Below, in pieces: positions 37,404 to 45,908 of a DNA stretch of 64,000 bases. Origin of the DNA: Noviluteimonas lactosilytica. GTDB lineage: Bacteria; Pseudomonadota; Gammaproteobacteria; Xanthomonadales; Xanthomonadaceae. How positions within the stretch are numbered: the first letter of the stretch is position 1; every line of letters starts with the position of its first letter. Both the position numbers and the translations under genes were made by a program. The DNA lies in NCBI RefSeq assembly GCF_020866925.1, contig NZ_JAJGAK010000001.1, positions 620,001-684,000 of the forward strand, written 5' to 3'. The notes beneath the pieces were generated by a model. The model saw only the letters and a program-made list of their open reading frames with translations, was not told where the DNA came from and did no database searches.

Positions 37404-37988
37404 ATGGCGGCCCGCAACCGACTCCCTCCGTGGCACGAGCAGATCCGGCTCAGCAATGGCCGTGAAGTGCTCATCCGACCGATCCGGCCCGCCGATGCGG
37501 ACCCGCTGCGGCAAGGCTTCGCCCTGCTCGAGCCCGACGAGATCCGCCAGCGCTTCCTGCATGCGGTGCGTGAATTGACGCCGGAAATGGCCGACAAACT
37601 CGCCCGGCCCGATGCCAAGCGCGAGTTCGCGCTGGTCGCGGCCGAGCCGCTCCCGCCCGGCGAAGCGCTGGTCGGCGCGGTCGCCCGCGCCTCGATCACC
37701 GAGTCGGGCCGCGAAGCGGAGTTCGCGATCCTCGTCAGCCATTACATCGCCGGCCTCGGCCTGGGTCGCCACCTGATGCGCCGCCTCGTGCGCTGGGCGA
37801 AGGGCCGCCGCCTCGAACGCCTGTGCGGCGACGTGCTCGAACACAACCAGCCGATGCTGGCGCTGGCGCAGTCGCTGGGCTTCCGTCGCGAACAGACGGA
37901 CGAGCCGGGATTGGTGCGCGTGGTGCTGGATCTGCAGCCGGGGCGCGGGACGCATGTGCATGATCACGACGAGCCGCAGGCTGCATAA
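37404..37988 (+). CDS. GNAT-family N-acetyltransferase
   Basis: The 194-residue protein shows a GNAT fold. N-terminal strands are VLIRPIRPADADPLRQGF and the acetyl-CoA pyrophosphate loop is SHYIAGLGLGRHLMRRLVRWAKGR (R/Q-x-x-G-x-G pattern as GLGLGR). The segment GDVLEHNQPMLALAQSLGFR is the usual penultimate helix. It resembles the acetyltransferase domain of Pat/YfiQ-type protein lysine acetylases, without the CoA-ligase-like part. Substrate unknown. The ribosome site is weak. It may share regulation with no neighbour; a GGGAAAC repeat element follows. Confidence 0.82.
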   Translation: MAARNRLPPWHEQIRLSNGREVLIRPIRPADADPLRQGFALLEPDEIRQRFLHAVRELTPEMADKLARPDAKREFALVAAEPLPPGEALVGAVARASITESGREAEFAILVSHYIAGLGLGRHLMRRLVRWAKGRRLERLCGDVLEHNQPMLALAQSLGFRREQTDEPGLVRVVLDLQPGRGTHVHDHDEPQAA

Positions 37989-37995
37989 CGCAAGC

Positions 37996-38113
37996 GCGGG
38001 AAACGGGAAACAAGGAGCGGGAAACGGGAGATCGAAGTGCGCTTCGGTTGTCGGGAATGCGCGCCGAAGCGAACGCTGATTTCCCGTTTCCCGCTTTTCG
38101 TTTCCCGTTTCCC
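37996..38113. repeat. GGGAAAC inverted-repeat element upstream of mfd
   Basis: GCGGGAAACGGGAAAC and GCGGGAAACGGGAG on the left (37996-38030) are mirrored by TTCCCGTTTCCCGC and TTTCCCGTTTCCC on the right (38081-38113). The 50-nt centre contains a smaller GAAGTGCGCTTCGG hairpin. It is related to the element at 44162-44354. Confidence 0.75.
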
Positions 38114-38187
38114 TCACCGGCTACACTTCCCTCCCCTCCCGCTGGCCGCACCCGCGTCCCGGCGGTGCTCTCCTTTTCGCGCCCCGC

Positions 38188-41100
38188 ATGACCGACACCA
38201 ACTTCCCCGCCCCGCCCCTTCCCCGCGCCGGTCACGCGCGCGCATGGTGGCGCGCGCCCGCGTCCGGGTCGGCGCTCGCCTTCCACATCGCACGCGCGGC
38301 GCGTGCGCACGACGGTCCGCTGCTCGCGATCGCGAAGGACAACCACGGCGCGCACCAGCTCGAAGCGGACCTGCGCACGCTGCTCGGCGACGACGACGCA
38401 TTGCCGGTGCTGCCGTTCCCCGATTGGGAAACGCTGCCCTACGATCAGTTCAGCCCGCACGCCGACATCGTGTCGCAGCGCCTCGCCGCGTTGCTTCGCC
38501 TGCCCGCGTTGAAGCGCGGCATCGTCGTGGTGCCCGTGCAGACGTTGTTGCAGCGCGTCGCGCCGGTGCGTTACGTGATCGGCAATACCTTCGACGTGCG
38601 CGTGGGCCAGACGCTCGACCTCGACGCGGAAAAGCGCCGCCTCGAATCCGCCGGCTATCGCCACGTGCCGCAGGTGTTCGACCCGGGCGACTTCGCGGTG
38701 CGCGGCGGCCTGCTCGACGTGTATCCGATGGGCGCGCACGAGCCCTATCGCGTCGAACTCTTCGACGACCAGATCGATTCGATCCGCGCCTTCGATCCGG
38801 AATCGCAGCGCTCGCTCGACAAGGTCGACGCGGTGCAACTGCTGCCGGGCCGCGAAGTGCCGCTCGACGATGAAGCGCGCAAGCGTGCACTGGATGCGTT
38901 GCGCGATCGCTTCGACATCGACACGCGGCGCAGCGCGCTGTTCCAGGATCTGAAAGCAGGCCTGGCGCCCGCTGGCATCGAGTATTACCTGCCGCTGTTC
39001 TTCGAGGCCACGCGCAACGAAGGTACGAGCGCGACGCTGTTCGAATACCTCGGCGACCGCATGCTGCCGGTCGTGTGCGACGGCGCGCTCGCGTGCGCCG
39101 ATGCGTTCTGGACGCAGACCGCCGAACGCTACGAGCAGCGCCGCCACGACATCGAACGCCCGCTGCTGCCGCCGACCGAGTTGTACCTCTCGCCCGATGG
39201 ATTGCGCGAACGCCTCAATGCGCGTCCGCGCATCGACGTGCTCGGCCGCGAAGAAGCGAAGGGCGAGCAGGCGCACGCGCTCGGCGACCAGCCCGCGCCC
39301 GACGTGCCGGTCGCCGCGCGCGAAGCTGGCGCCGGTGCGCTGCAATCCTTCCTGTCGACGTATCCGGGCCGCGTGCTGATCGCCGCGGATTCGGCGGGCC
39401 GTCGCGAAGCACTGCTCGACGTGTTGCACGCCGCGGGCCTGAAGCCGGACGTCGTCGCCGGCTGGCATGCGTTCCTCGCCGGCGACACGGGCTTCGCGAT
39501 CGCGGTCGCGCCGTTCGAGGACGGCTTCGCACTCGATGCGGAGATCGCGGGCGGCAAGCCGCTCGCGGTGCTCACCGAACGCCAGCTGTTCCCCGAACGC
39601 GCTTCGCAGCCGCGCCGCCGCAAGCGCGCGGGCCGCGAACCCGAACAGATCATCCGCGACCTCGGCGAACTCACCGAAGGCGCGCCGATCGTGCACGAAG
39701 ACCACGGCGTCGGTCGCTATCGCGGGCTGATCACGCTCGAGGCCGGCGGCACGCCCGGCGAATATCTCGAGATCGAATACGCGAAGGGCGATCGCCTGTA
39801 CGTGCCGGTCGCGCAACTGGATCGCATCTCGCGCTACTCCGGCGCGTCGCCCGAAACCGCGCCGCTGCATTCGCTCGGCGGCGAGCAATGGACGAAGGCG
39901 AAGCGCAAGGCCGCGGAGAAAGTCCGCGACGTCGCCGCCGAATTGCTCGAAATCCAGGCCAAGCGCCAGGCGCGCGCGGGCATCGCGCTGGATCTCGATC
40001 GCGCGATGTACGAACCGTTCGCGGCGACCTTCCCGTTCGAGGAAACGCCGGACCAGCACGCGGCGATCGAAGCGGTGATCCGCGACCTGTCCTCGTCGCA
40101 GCCGATGGACCGCGTGGTGTGCGGCGACGTCGGTTTCGGCAAGACCGAAGTCGCGGTGCGCGCGGCGTTCGTCGCCGCGGCAGCGGGCAAGCAGGTCGCG
40201 GTGCTCGTGCCGACGACGCTGCTCGCCGAGCAGCACTACCGCAACTTCCGCGATCGTTTCGCCGACTGGCCGATCAAGGTCGAAGTGCTCTCGCGCTTCA
40301 AGAGCACGAAGGAAATCAAGGCCGAAATCGACAAGCTCGGCGAGGGCAAGATCGACGTCATCGTCGGCACGCATCGCCTGTTGCAGAAGGATGTGCGGTT
40401 CAAGGATCTCGGCCTCGTCATCGTCGACGAAGAGCAGCGCTTCGGCGTGCGCCAGAAGGAAGCGCTGAAGGCGCTGCGCGCGAACGTGCACCTGCTGACG
40501 CTCACCGCCACGCCGATCCCGCGCACGCTCAACATGGCGATGGCCGGCCTGCGCGACCTGTCGATCATCGCCACGCCCCCCGCGCATCGCCTCGCCGTGC
40601 AGACCTTCGTCACGCCATGGGACGGCGCACTCCTGCGCGAAGCGCACCAGCGCGAACTCGCGCGCGGCGGCCAGGTGTACTTCCTGCACAACGACGTGGA
40701 GACGATCGGACGCATGCAGCGCGACCTGCAGGAACTCGTGCCCGAGGCGCGCATCGGCATCGCGCACGGACAGATGCCGGAGCGCGAACTCGAAAAAGTG
40801 ATGTTCGACTTCCACAAGCAGCGCTACAACGTGCTGCTGTGTACCACCATCGTCGAGTCGGGCATCGACATTCCCAACGCGAACACCATCGTGATGAACC
40901 GCGCCGACAAGCTCGGCCTGGCGCAGATGCACCAGTTGCGCGGCCGCGTCGGGCGTTCGCACCATCGCGCGTATGCGTATCTCGTCGTGCCGGACAATCG
41001 CAGCATCACCAGCGATGCGCGCAAGCGCCTGGATGCGATCGCATCGATGGACGAACTCGGCGCCGGCTTCACGCTCGCCACGCACGATCTCGAAATCCGC

Positions 41101-41685
41101 GGCGCGGGCGAACTGCTCGGCGAGGACCAGAGCGGGCAGATGGCCGAAGTCGGCTTCAGCCTGTACACCGAACTGCTCGAACGCGCCGTGCGTTCGATCC
41201 GCCAGGGCAAGCTGCCCGACGAAGATCCTTCGTTCGAGCGCCAGGGCGCGGACGTCGTGCTCAACGTGCCTGCGCTGATCCCCGACGATTACCTGCCCGA
41301 CGTGCACGCGCGCCTGACGCTGTACAAGCGCATCAGCAGCGCGCGTTCGCCCGAGGAATTGCGCGATCTGCAGGTGGAGATGATCGATCGCTTCGGCTTG
41401 CTGCCCGATGCGGCCAAGCACCTGTTTGCGATCGCCGAACTCAAGCTGCAGGCCACGCGCATCGGCATTCGCAAGATCGACCTGGGTCCCGGCGGCGGGC
41501 GCCTGCAATTCGAGGCCAAGCCCGACGTCGATCCGCTGACGGTGATCCAGTTGATCCAGAAGCAGCCGCAGCACTACGCGATGGACGGCCCCGACAAGCT
41601 GCGCCTGAAGCTGGAGTTGCCCGATGCGGCCGCGAGGGTGCAGGCTGCGCGTGGGCTGCTGACCGCGTTGCAGCGGGCGGCCTGA
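38188..41685 (+). CDS. mfd: Transcription-repair coupling factor Mfd
   Basis: The 1165-residue protein has the UvrB-homology N-terminus (FPDWETLPYDQFSPH), the RNA polymerase interaction domain (GAPIVHEDHGVGRYRG, EYLEIEYAKGDRLYVPV) and the RecG-like SF2 translocase. Helicase motifs are I GDVGFGKTEVA, II IVDEEQRFG, III TLTATPIPRTL and VI QLRGRVGRSHHRAYAYL. It ends with the TRCF C-terminal domain. It removes stalled RNA polymerase and recruits UvrA. The overlapping long minus-strand frame is a GC-rich shadow. Confidence 0.97.
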   Translation: MTDTNFPAPPLPRAGHARAWWRAPASGSALAFHIARAARAHDGPLLAIAKDNHGAHQLEADLRTLLGDDDALPVLPFPDWETLPYDQFSPHADIVSQRLAALLRLPALKRGIVVVPVQTLLQRVAPVRYVIGNTFDVRVGQTLDLDAEKRRLESAGYRHVPQVFDPGDFAVRGGLLDVYPMGAHEPYRVELFDDQIDSIRAFDPESQRSLDKVDAVQLLPGREVPLDDEARKRALDALRDRFDIDTRRSALFQDLKAGLAPAGIEYYLPLFFEATRNEGTSATLFEYLGDRMLPVVCDGALACADAFWTQTAERYEQRRHDIERPLLPPTELYLSPDGLRERLNARPRIDVLGREEAKGEQAHALGDQPAPDVPVAAREAGAGALQSFLSTYPGRVLIAADSAGRREALLDVLHAAGLKPDVVAGWHAFLAGDTGFAIAVAPFEDGFALDAEIAGGKPLAVLTERQLFPERASQPRRRKRAGREPEQIIRDLGELTEGAPIVHEDHGVGRYRGLITLEAGGTPGEYLEIEYAKGDRLYVPVAQLDRISRYSGASPETAPLHSLGGEQWTKAKRKAAEKVRDVAAELLEIQAKRQARAGIALDLDRAMYEPFAATFPFEETPDQHAAIEAVIRDLSSSQPMDRVVCGDVGFGKTEVAVRAAFVAAAAGKQVAVLVPTTLLAEQHYRNFRDRFADWPIKVEVLSRFKSTKEIKAEIDKLGEGKIDVIVGTHRLLQKDVRFKDLGLVIVDEEQRFGVRQKEALKALRANVHLLTLTATPIPRTLNMAMAGLRDLSIIATPPAHRLAVQTFVTPWDGALLREAHQRELARGGQVYFLHNDVETIGRMQRDLQELVPEARIGIAHGQMPERELEKVMFDFHKQRYNVLLCTTIVESGIDIPNANTIVMNRADKLGLAQMHQLRGRVGRSHHRAYAYLVVPDNRSITSDARKRLDAIASMDELGAGFTLATHDLEIRGAGELLGEDQSGQMAEVGFSLYTELLERAVRSIRQGKLPDEDPSFERQGADVVLNVPALIPDDYLPDVHARLTLYKRISSARSPEELRDLQVEMIDRFGLLPDAAKHLFAIAELKLQATRIGIRKIDLGPGGGRLQFEAKPDVDPLTVIQLIQKQPQHYAMDGPDKLRLKLELPDAAARVQAARGLLTALQRAA

Positions 41686-41700
41686 CAGGGGGATTTTCGA

Positions 41701-42150
41701 ATGCTCACCATGGCGCAATGGACGCTCCTCGCCGCGCTCGCGCAGTTCGCGCTGGCCAGCTACGAGGCGTGGCGCATCCACATGGGCCTCGCCTCGCGGC
41801 AATGGCCGCAGGTGATCGGCAAGGTCGGCAAGGTGTGGCAGGAAGACGACTTCGTGCAGGACGTCGGCGACAACGAAGGCACGCATTCGGTGCATGCGCG
41901 TTACCGCTACCAGGTCGGCGCGCGATGGTACGACGGCAAGCGCTTGAGTTACGGCGTCACCGACCGGATCCGGTTCAACGAAGCGCTCGACCTGATGCAC
42001 GGCCTGCGCGCGGGCACCGACGTCGACGTCTACTACGATCCGGACAATCCGCGGCGCGCGGTGTTGTTCCCCGGCAGTTCGACGGGGAACGTGGTGCTGC
42101 TCGCGACATGGATCGTCGGCGCGGTCCTGACGATGTGGTTCGCCTCGTGA
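41701..42150 (+). CDS. DUF3592 membrane protein
   Basis: The 149-residue protein has a hydrophobic N-terminus (LLAALAQFALASYEAW), a soluble middle with VHARYRYQVGARWYDGKRLSYG and the typical DUF3592 stretch GTDVDVYYDPDNPRRAVLFPG, and a C-terminal helix (VVLLATWIVGAVLTMWFAS). The family is usually a small two-helix membrane protein with a beta-sandwich between; no function is established. It starts 16 nt after mfd and its stop overlaps the next ATG (TGATG). Confidence 0.82.
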   Translation: MLTMAQWTLLAALAQFALASYEAWRIHMGLASRQWPQVIGKVGKVWQEDDFVQDVGDNEGTHSVHARYRYQVGARWYDGKRLSYGVTDRIRFNEALDLMHGLRAGTDVDVYYDPDNPRRAVLFPGSSTGNVVLLATWIVGAVLTMWFAS

Positions 42151-42812
42151 TGTCGACGCACGAGCCCAGCCCGCTGGATCCGTGGGACGGCACGCCCGCG
42201 CACGCGCGCGCGATGCAGGACATGCTCGCCCGCCGCGTGATCGTGCGCGACGGTTTCCGCAAGCCGCCGCGCCTGGTCGCCGGTGTCTCGGTCGCGATGG
42301 AAGACGACGGCACGCGCACGCGCGCGGTCGCGGTGCTGGTCGATCCCGAATCGCTCGACCTAATCGACGCGCAGATCGCGCACGTGTCGGCGACGACGAA
42401 ATACGTGCCGGGCTTCCTGTCGTTCCAGGTGATGCCCGCGTTGCTGCGCGTGCTCGACATGCTGCCGCACATGCCCGACCTCGTGCTGGTGGACGGCGAC
42501 GGCATCGCGCATCCGCAACGCTTCGGCCTGGCTTCGCACTTCGGCGTGGTGACGGGCCTGCCGACGATCGGCGTCGGCCAGAAACTGCTGCTCGGCACCG
42601 CCGCGGACCTGCACCAGGTGCGCGGCGCCTACACGCCGCTGCGCGAACACGGCGAACAGATCGGCTGGGTGTTGCGCAGCAAGCCCGAAGTCGCGCCCGT
42701 CATCGTGTCGCCCGGCCATCGCGTGGCGATGGCGTCGACGGCCGACATGGTGATGAAGTTCACCGCCGACGAGCGGATGCCTGAACCGCTATTGCTGGCG
42801 CAACGCTTCTAG
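42150..42812 (+). CDS. Endonuclease V-like protein lacking key catalytic residues
   Basis: The 220-residue protein aligns with endonuclease V (Nfi) over its length: AGVSVAMEDDGTRTRAVAVLV, KYVPGFLSFQVMPALL, LVLVDGDGIAHPQRFGLASHFG, TIGVGQKLLLG and GHRVAMAST. Endonuclease V cuts near deoxyinosine using three acidic metal ligands. The first ligand (Asp in AGADVG of E. coli) is Ser here, and the FRE Glu is Val (FQV). The Lys in GVAKK is Gln (GVGQK). The VDG Asp and the GHRV His are kept. It overlaps the DUF3592 stop by one base. It is probably not an active nuclease of the usual kind; it may bind DNA or RNA only. Confidence 0.8.
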   Translation: MSTHEPSPLDPWDGTPAHARAMQDMLARRVIVRDGFRKPPRLVAGVSVAMEDDGTRTRAVAVLVDPESLDLIDAQIAHVSATTKYVPGFLSFQVMPALLRVLDMLPHMPDLVLVDGDGIAHPQRFGLASHFGVVTGLPTIGVGQKLLLGTAADLHQVRGAYTPLREHGEQIGWVLRSKPEVAPVIVSPGHRVAMASTADMVMKFTADERMPEPLLLAQRF

Positions 42813-42882
42813 AACGCTGCGGGCCGCGCACCGTCACGAAGGCGGCGCTAGACTCGACGGCCTCGCAAACGGAGCTTGCCGC

Positions 42883-43281
42883 ATGATCCGCACGACCCTT
42901 GCCGCAGTGATCGCGGCCGCCGCCCTGACCGCCTGCGCCAGTTCGGCGGCGTCATCCGAGGACAGCGCGATGCGCACGATCGCCACCGGCACGAGCACGA
43001 CGATGCAACAAGGCGAAACCGTGCGCCTGCCCGATGGCGCGACGCTGCGCTTCGTCGCCGTGCCGCAGGATTCGCGTTGCCCGCCGAACGCGCGTTGCAT
43101 CCGCGCGGGCGATGCGGACCTCGAATTTGTCTTCGCGATCGCCGGCGGTCCGCAGGCGACCGTGAAGGCCAATCTCCCCGAAGCGCCGTCGAAGAACATG
43201 GGCGCATGGCGCCTGACCGTCGAAGACCTCGCGTTCGAAGAACGTCCCCCCGTCACGTTGCGCATCGATCCTGCGAACTGA
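42883..43281 (+). CDS. Small lipoprotein of unknown function
   Basis: The 132-residue protein has a lipoprotein signal with lipobox LTAC (IAAAALTACASS). The mature part has a short Ser-rich linker and a compact beta-rich domain with one Cys pair (SRCPPNARCIRAGD). The segment GETVRLPDGATLRFVAVPQDSRCPPNARC is shared by many uncharacterised proteobacterial lipoproteins. It is probably periplasmic. A TAGACT -10-like hexamer lies about 28 nt before the ATG, with GGAG close to it. It is followed in 19 nt by a pirin gene. Confidence 0.72.
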   Translation: MIRTTLAAVIAAAALTACASSAASSEDSAMRTIATGTSTTMQQGETVRLPDGATLRFVAVPQDSRCPPNARCIRAGDADLEFVFAIAGGPQATVKANLPEAPSKNMGAWRLTVEDLAFEERPPVTLRIDPAN

Positions 43282-43300
43282 CCCCTACGAGACCACGCGC

Positions 43301-44161
43301 ATGACCACGCTCGTCGCTCCCCGCATCCACGATCTCGGCGGTTTCGAAGTGCGCCGCGCCGTGCCGTCGATCCAGGCGCGCAGCGTCGGTCCGTTCGTGT
43401 TCGTCGACCACATGGGCCCCGCGTTGTTCGAACCGGGCCGCGGCATCGACGTGCGGCCGCATCCGCACATCGGGCTGGCGACGGTGACGTTCCTGTGGGC
43501 AGGCACGATCACGCATCGCGACACGCTCGGCAGCGTGCAGGACATCCGCCCCGGCGACGTCAACTGGATGACCGCCGGCCGCGGCATCGCGCATTCCGAG
43601 CGCACGCCCGCGGGCACGCGCGAAGCGCCGCATCCGTTGCACGGCATGCAGACGTGGGTCGCGTTACCGAAGTCGCACGAGGAAGTCGAGCCGGCGTTCT
43701 ACCACCACGCCGCCGATTCGCTGCCGTTGATCACGCAGCCCGGCGTCACCCTGCGCGTGATCGCGGGCCGCGGCTTCGGCCACGAATCGCCGGTGAAAGT
43801 GTTCGCCGGCACGTTCAACGTCGCGGTCGACATGGCGCCCGACGCGGAACTCGACGTCGACACGACCGCCGTCGAGCGCGCGATCTACGTGCTCGAAGGC
43901 AAGCTGCAACTCGACGGCGCCGACATTCCCGCGCAGCACCTGGTGGTGCTCGACCGCGGCGCGCGCCACAAACTGCGCGCGAACAGCATCGTCAAGGCGA
44001 TGCTCTTCGGCGGCGAACCGCTCGATGCGCCGCGGCACATGTGGTGGAACTTCGTGTCGTCCTCGAAGGACCGCATCGAGCAGGCGAAGCAGGATTGGCT
44101 CGACGACAAGTACGGCAAGATCGAAGGGGAGACGGAGTTCATTCCGTTGCCCGATCGCTGA
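43301..44161 (+). CDS. Pirin family protein (short-linker type)
   Basis: The 286-residue bicupin protein has the N-terminal metal site: HPHIGLATVTFLWAGTITHRD, with the last Glu in HSER. This is the pirin signature HxH..H..E. The second cupin domain follows but lacks a clear metal site. Pirins are Fe-binding proteins with quercetinase or regulatory roles. It begins with MTTLVAPRIHDLGGFEVRRAVPS. It is convergent with another pirin at 44361-45212 that belongs to a different branch. Confidence 0.9.
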   Translation: MTTLVAPRIHDLGGFEVRRAVPSIQARSVGPFVFVDHMGPALFEPGRGIDVRPHPHIGLATVTFLWAGTITHRDTLGSVQDIRPGDVNWMTAGRGIAHSERTPAGTREAPHPLHGMQTWVALPKSHEEVEPAFYHHAADSLPLITQPGVTLRVIAGRGFGHESPVKVFAGTFNVAVDMAPDAELDVDTTAVERAIYVLEGKLQLDGADIPAQHLVVLDRGARHKLRANSIVKAMLFGGEPLDAPRHMWWNFVSSSKDRIEQAKQDWLDDKYGKIEGETEFIPLPDR

Positions 44162-44354
44162 GCGGGAAGGCGGGAAACGGGAAACGGGAAACGGGAAACG
44201 AAGAGCGGGAAACGGGAGGAAAGACCAGCTTCGGCCGACAGACCTGCGAGCCGAATCGAAAGCAACTCTCCCGTTTCCCGCTCCTCGTTTCCCGCTCCTC
44301 GTTTCCCGCTCCTTGTTTCCCGCTCCTTGTTCCCCGTTTCCCGTTTCCCGCTCT
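44162..44354. repeat. GGGAAAC inverted-repeat element between convergent pirins
   Basis: Seven or so GGGAAAC/GCGGGAAAC units lie in 44162-44219. Eight or more inverse TTTCCCG(CTCCT) units lie in 44267-44354. The 47-nt centre between them is unrelated. It fills the whole gap between the two stop codons. The right arm is longer and has a degenerate GCTCCTCGTTTCCC unit repeated. Confidence 0.8.
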
Positions 44355-44360
44355 TACGCC

Positions 44361-45212
44361 TCAAAACTTCCCTTCCTGGAAATCCACGAACGCCTGCATG
44401 ATCTCTTCCTTCGTGTTCATCACGAACGGGCCGTAACGCGCCACGGGTTCGCGCAGCGGGCGACCGGCGACGAGGATCAGTCGCGCGCCGTCGGCACCCG
44501 ACGACACCGCGAACGTTTCGCCACCGCCAAGCACCGCGAGTTCCTGCGTCGCGAGCGGGCGCTTGTCTTCGCCGTCGCCGACATCGGCGCTTCCTTCGAA
44601 CACATACGCGAACGCGTTGTGGCCTTCGGGCAACGGGTGCGCCCACGATGTATTCGGCGCGAGCGTGATGTCGAGGTACACGGGCGACGTGGCCGGCTGC
44701 ACGATCGGGCCGCGCACGTCGCCGACGCTCCCTGCGATCACCTTGACTTCGACACCGGCAGCGGGCGTCGCGACCGGGATGCGATCCGGTGCGAACTCCT
44801 GGTACTGCGGCGCGTCCATCTTGTTCGTCTTCGGCAGGTTCACCCACAACTGGAAGCCGCGCATGCGGCCTTCCTGTTGCTCAGGCATCTCGCTGTGCAC
44901 GAGGCCGCGACCGGCGGTCATCCACTGCACGCTGCCCGGCACGAGCAGGCCTTCGTTGCCGTGGTTGTCGCGATGGCGCATGCGGCCGTCGAGCATGTAG
45001 GTCACCGTCTCGAACCCGCGGTGCGGATGATCGGGGAAACCGGCGAGGTAGTCCTCGGCCTTGTCGGTGCCGAACTCGTCGAGCATCAGGAACGGGTCCA
45101 GCATGTCGAGCTGGGGCGTGCCGATGACGCGCGTGAGCTTCACGCCCGCGCCGTCGGACGCAGGCATGCCGCGAAGCTTGCGGGCCACGCGGGCGTAGGA
45201 CTGGGTGGACAT
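44361..45212 (-). CDS. Pirin family protein (YhaK/quercetinase-like type)
   Basis: The 283-residue bicupin protein has HPHRGFETVTYMLDGRMRHRDNHG and HSEMP, the four metal ligands of pirin. This branch resembles quercetin 2,3-dioxygenase-type pirins (begins VARKLRGMPASDGAGVKLTRVIGT). AAGGAGGTG stands 4 nt before the ATG, an excellent ribosome site. It lies downstream, on the same strand, of the methyltransferase operon but with no link to it. The paralogue at 43301-44161 differs in the region around the first cupin. Confidence 0.9.
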   Translation of the reverse strand: MSTQSYARVARKLRGMPASDGAGVKLTRVIGTPQLDMLDPFLMLDEFGTDKAEDYLAGFPDHPHRGFETVTYMLDGRMRHRDNHGNEGLLVPGSVQWMTAGRGLVHSEMPEQQEGRMRGFQLWVNLPKTNKMDAPQYQEFAPDRIPVATPAAGVEVKVIAGSVGDVRGPIVQPATSPVYLDITLAPNTSWAHPLPEGHNAFAYVFEGSADVGDGEDKRPLATQELAVLGGGETFAVSSGADGARLILVAGRPLREPVARYGPFVMNTKEEIMQAFVDFQEGKF

Positions 45213-45323
45213 GGGACACCTCCTTCGTTGCGAAGCTGGAACAGTGGCGGCGATGCGCGCGCGTTGCCAGTGCCGCCGATGGAACGCAGGGTTGTGGCCG
45301 GTCCGGTGCGTGGTGCGCGAGAC

Positions 45324-45908
45324 TTAGGCTGCGCGCTCGTACACGTAGACCGTCGCGGGCGGCACGTTGCGCAGCACGAAGTCGCCGCGATGCACGACCA
45401 GGCCCAGCGATTCCTGCACCGATTCGGCGACCGGCGGTTGCGCGCCGTAGGTGAACTGGATGAAGCGGCCGCCCGGCCGCAGGCTGGCGAAGGCCTCGAA
45501 CAGGATTTCCTGCTGCGTCTCGACCGGCATCGCGAGCAGGCCGAGGCCGGAGATGATCGCGTCGACCGGCCCTTGTCCGAGGAACCCGCAACGCGCGGCG
45601 ACGGCGCGCAGGTCGCGCGCGTCGCCGAGCGCGACGCGCACCGCGGGAAAGCGTTCGTGCAGGTGTTCGTGCAGTTCTTCGCTGAGTTCGACGACGAGCA
45701 GGTTGTCGCCGCGCACACCGTGCGCGAGCAAGGCGCGCGTCAGCGCGCCGGTACCGCCACCGAGTTCGATCACGCGCTGCGCGCCCTTGGGAAGTTCGGC
45801 GAGCATCGCCATCGCCAGTTCGCGGCTCGACGGCACGACGGCGGCCGTGCGCAGCGGATCGCGCAACCACTGGCGGAACAAGGCCCACCAGTTTCGCGCC
45901 GCGCTCAT
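45324..45908 (-). CDS. Phospholipid N-methyltransferase-like SAM methyltransferase
   Basis: The 194-residue protein has a class I SAM fold with motif I in [17 protein letters not shown]. It begins with [22 protein letters not shown], typical of the PmtA (Sinorhizobium-type) family, which methylates phosphatidylethanolamine to phosphatidylcholine. The start ATG overlaps the rlmKL stop by ATGA. The frame is open far upstream inside rlmKL as a shadow. Whether the substrate is a phospholipid is inference; KsgA-like methylases are related. Confidence 0.8.
   Translation of the reverse strand: MSAARNWWALFRQWLRDPLRTAAVVPSSRELAMAMLAELPKGAQRVIELGGGTGALTRALLAHGVRGDNLLVVELSEELHEHLHERFPAVRVALGDARDLRAVAARCGFLGQGPVDAIISGLGLLAMPVETQQEILFEAFASLRPGGRFIQFTYGAQPPVAESVQESLGLVVHRGDFVLRNVPPATVYVYERAA

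Noticed and set aside
37735..42000. Very long minus-strand open frame (about 1420 codons) opposite mfd
   Set aside because: It is the antisense shadow of mfd in GC-rich DNA: Arg/His/Glu/Ala-biased composition, no domains, and mfd itself is unmistakable.
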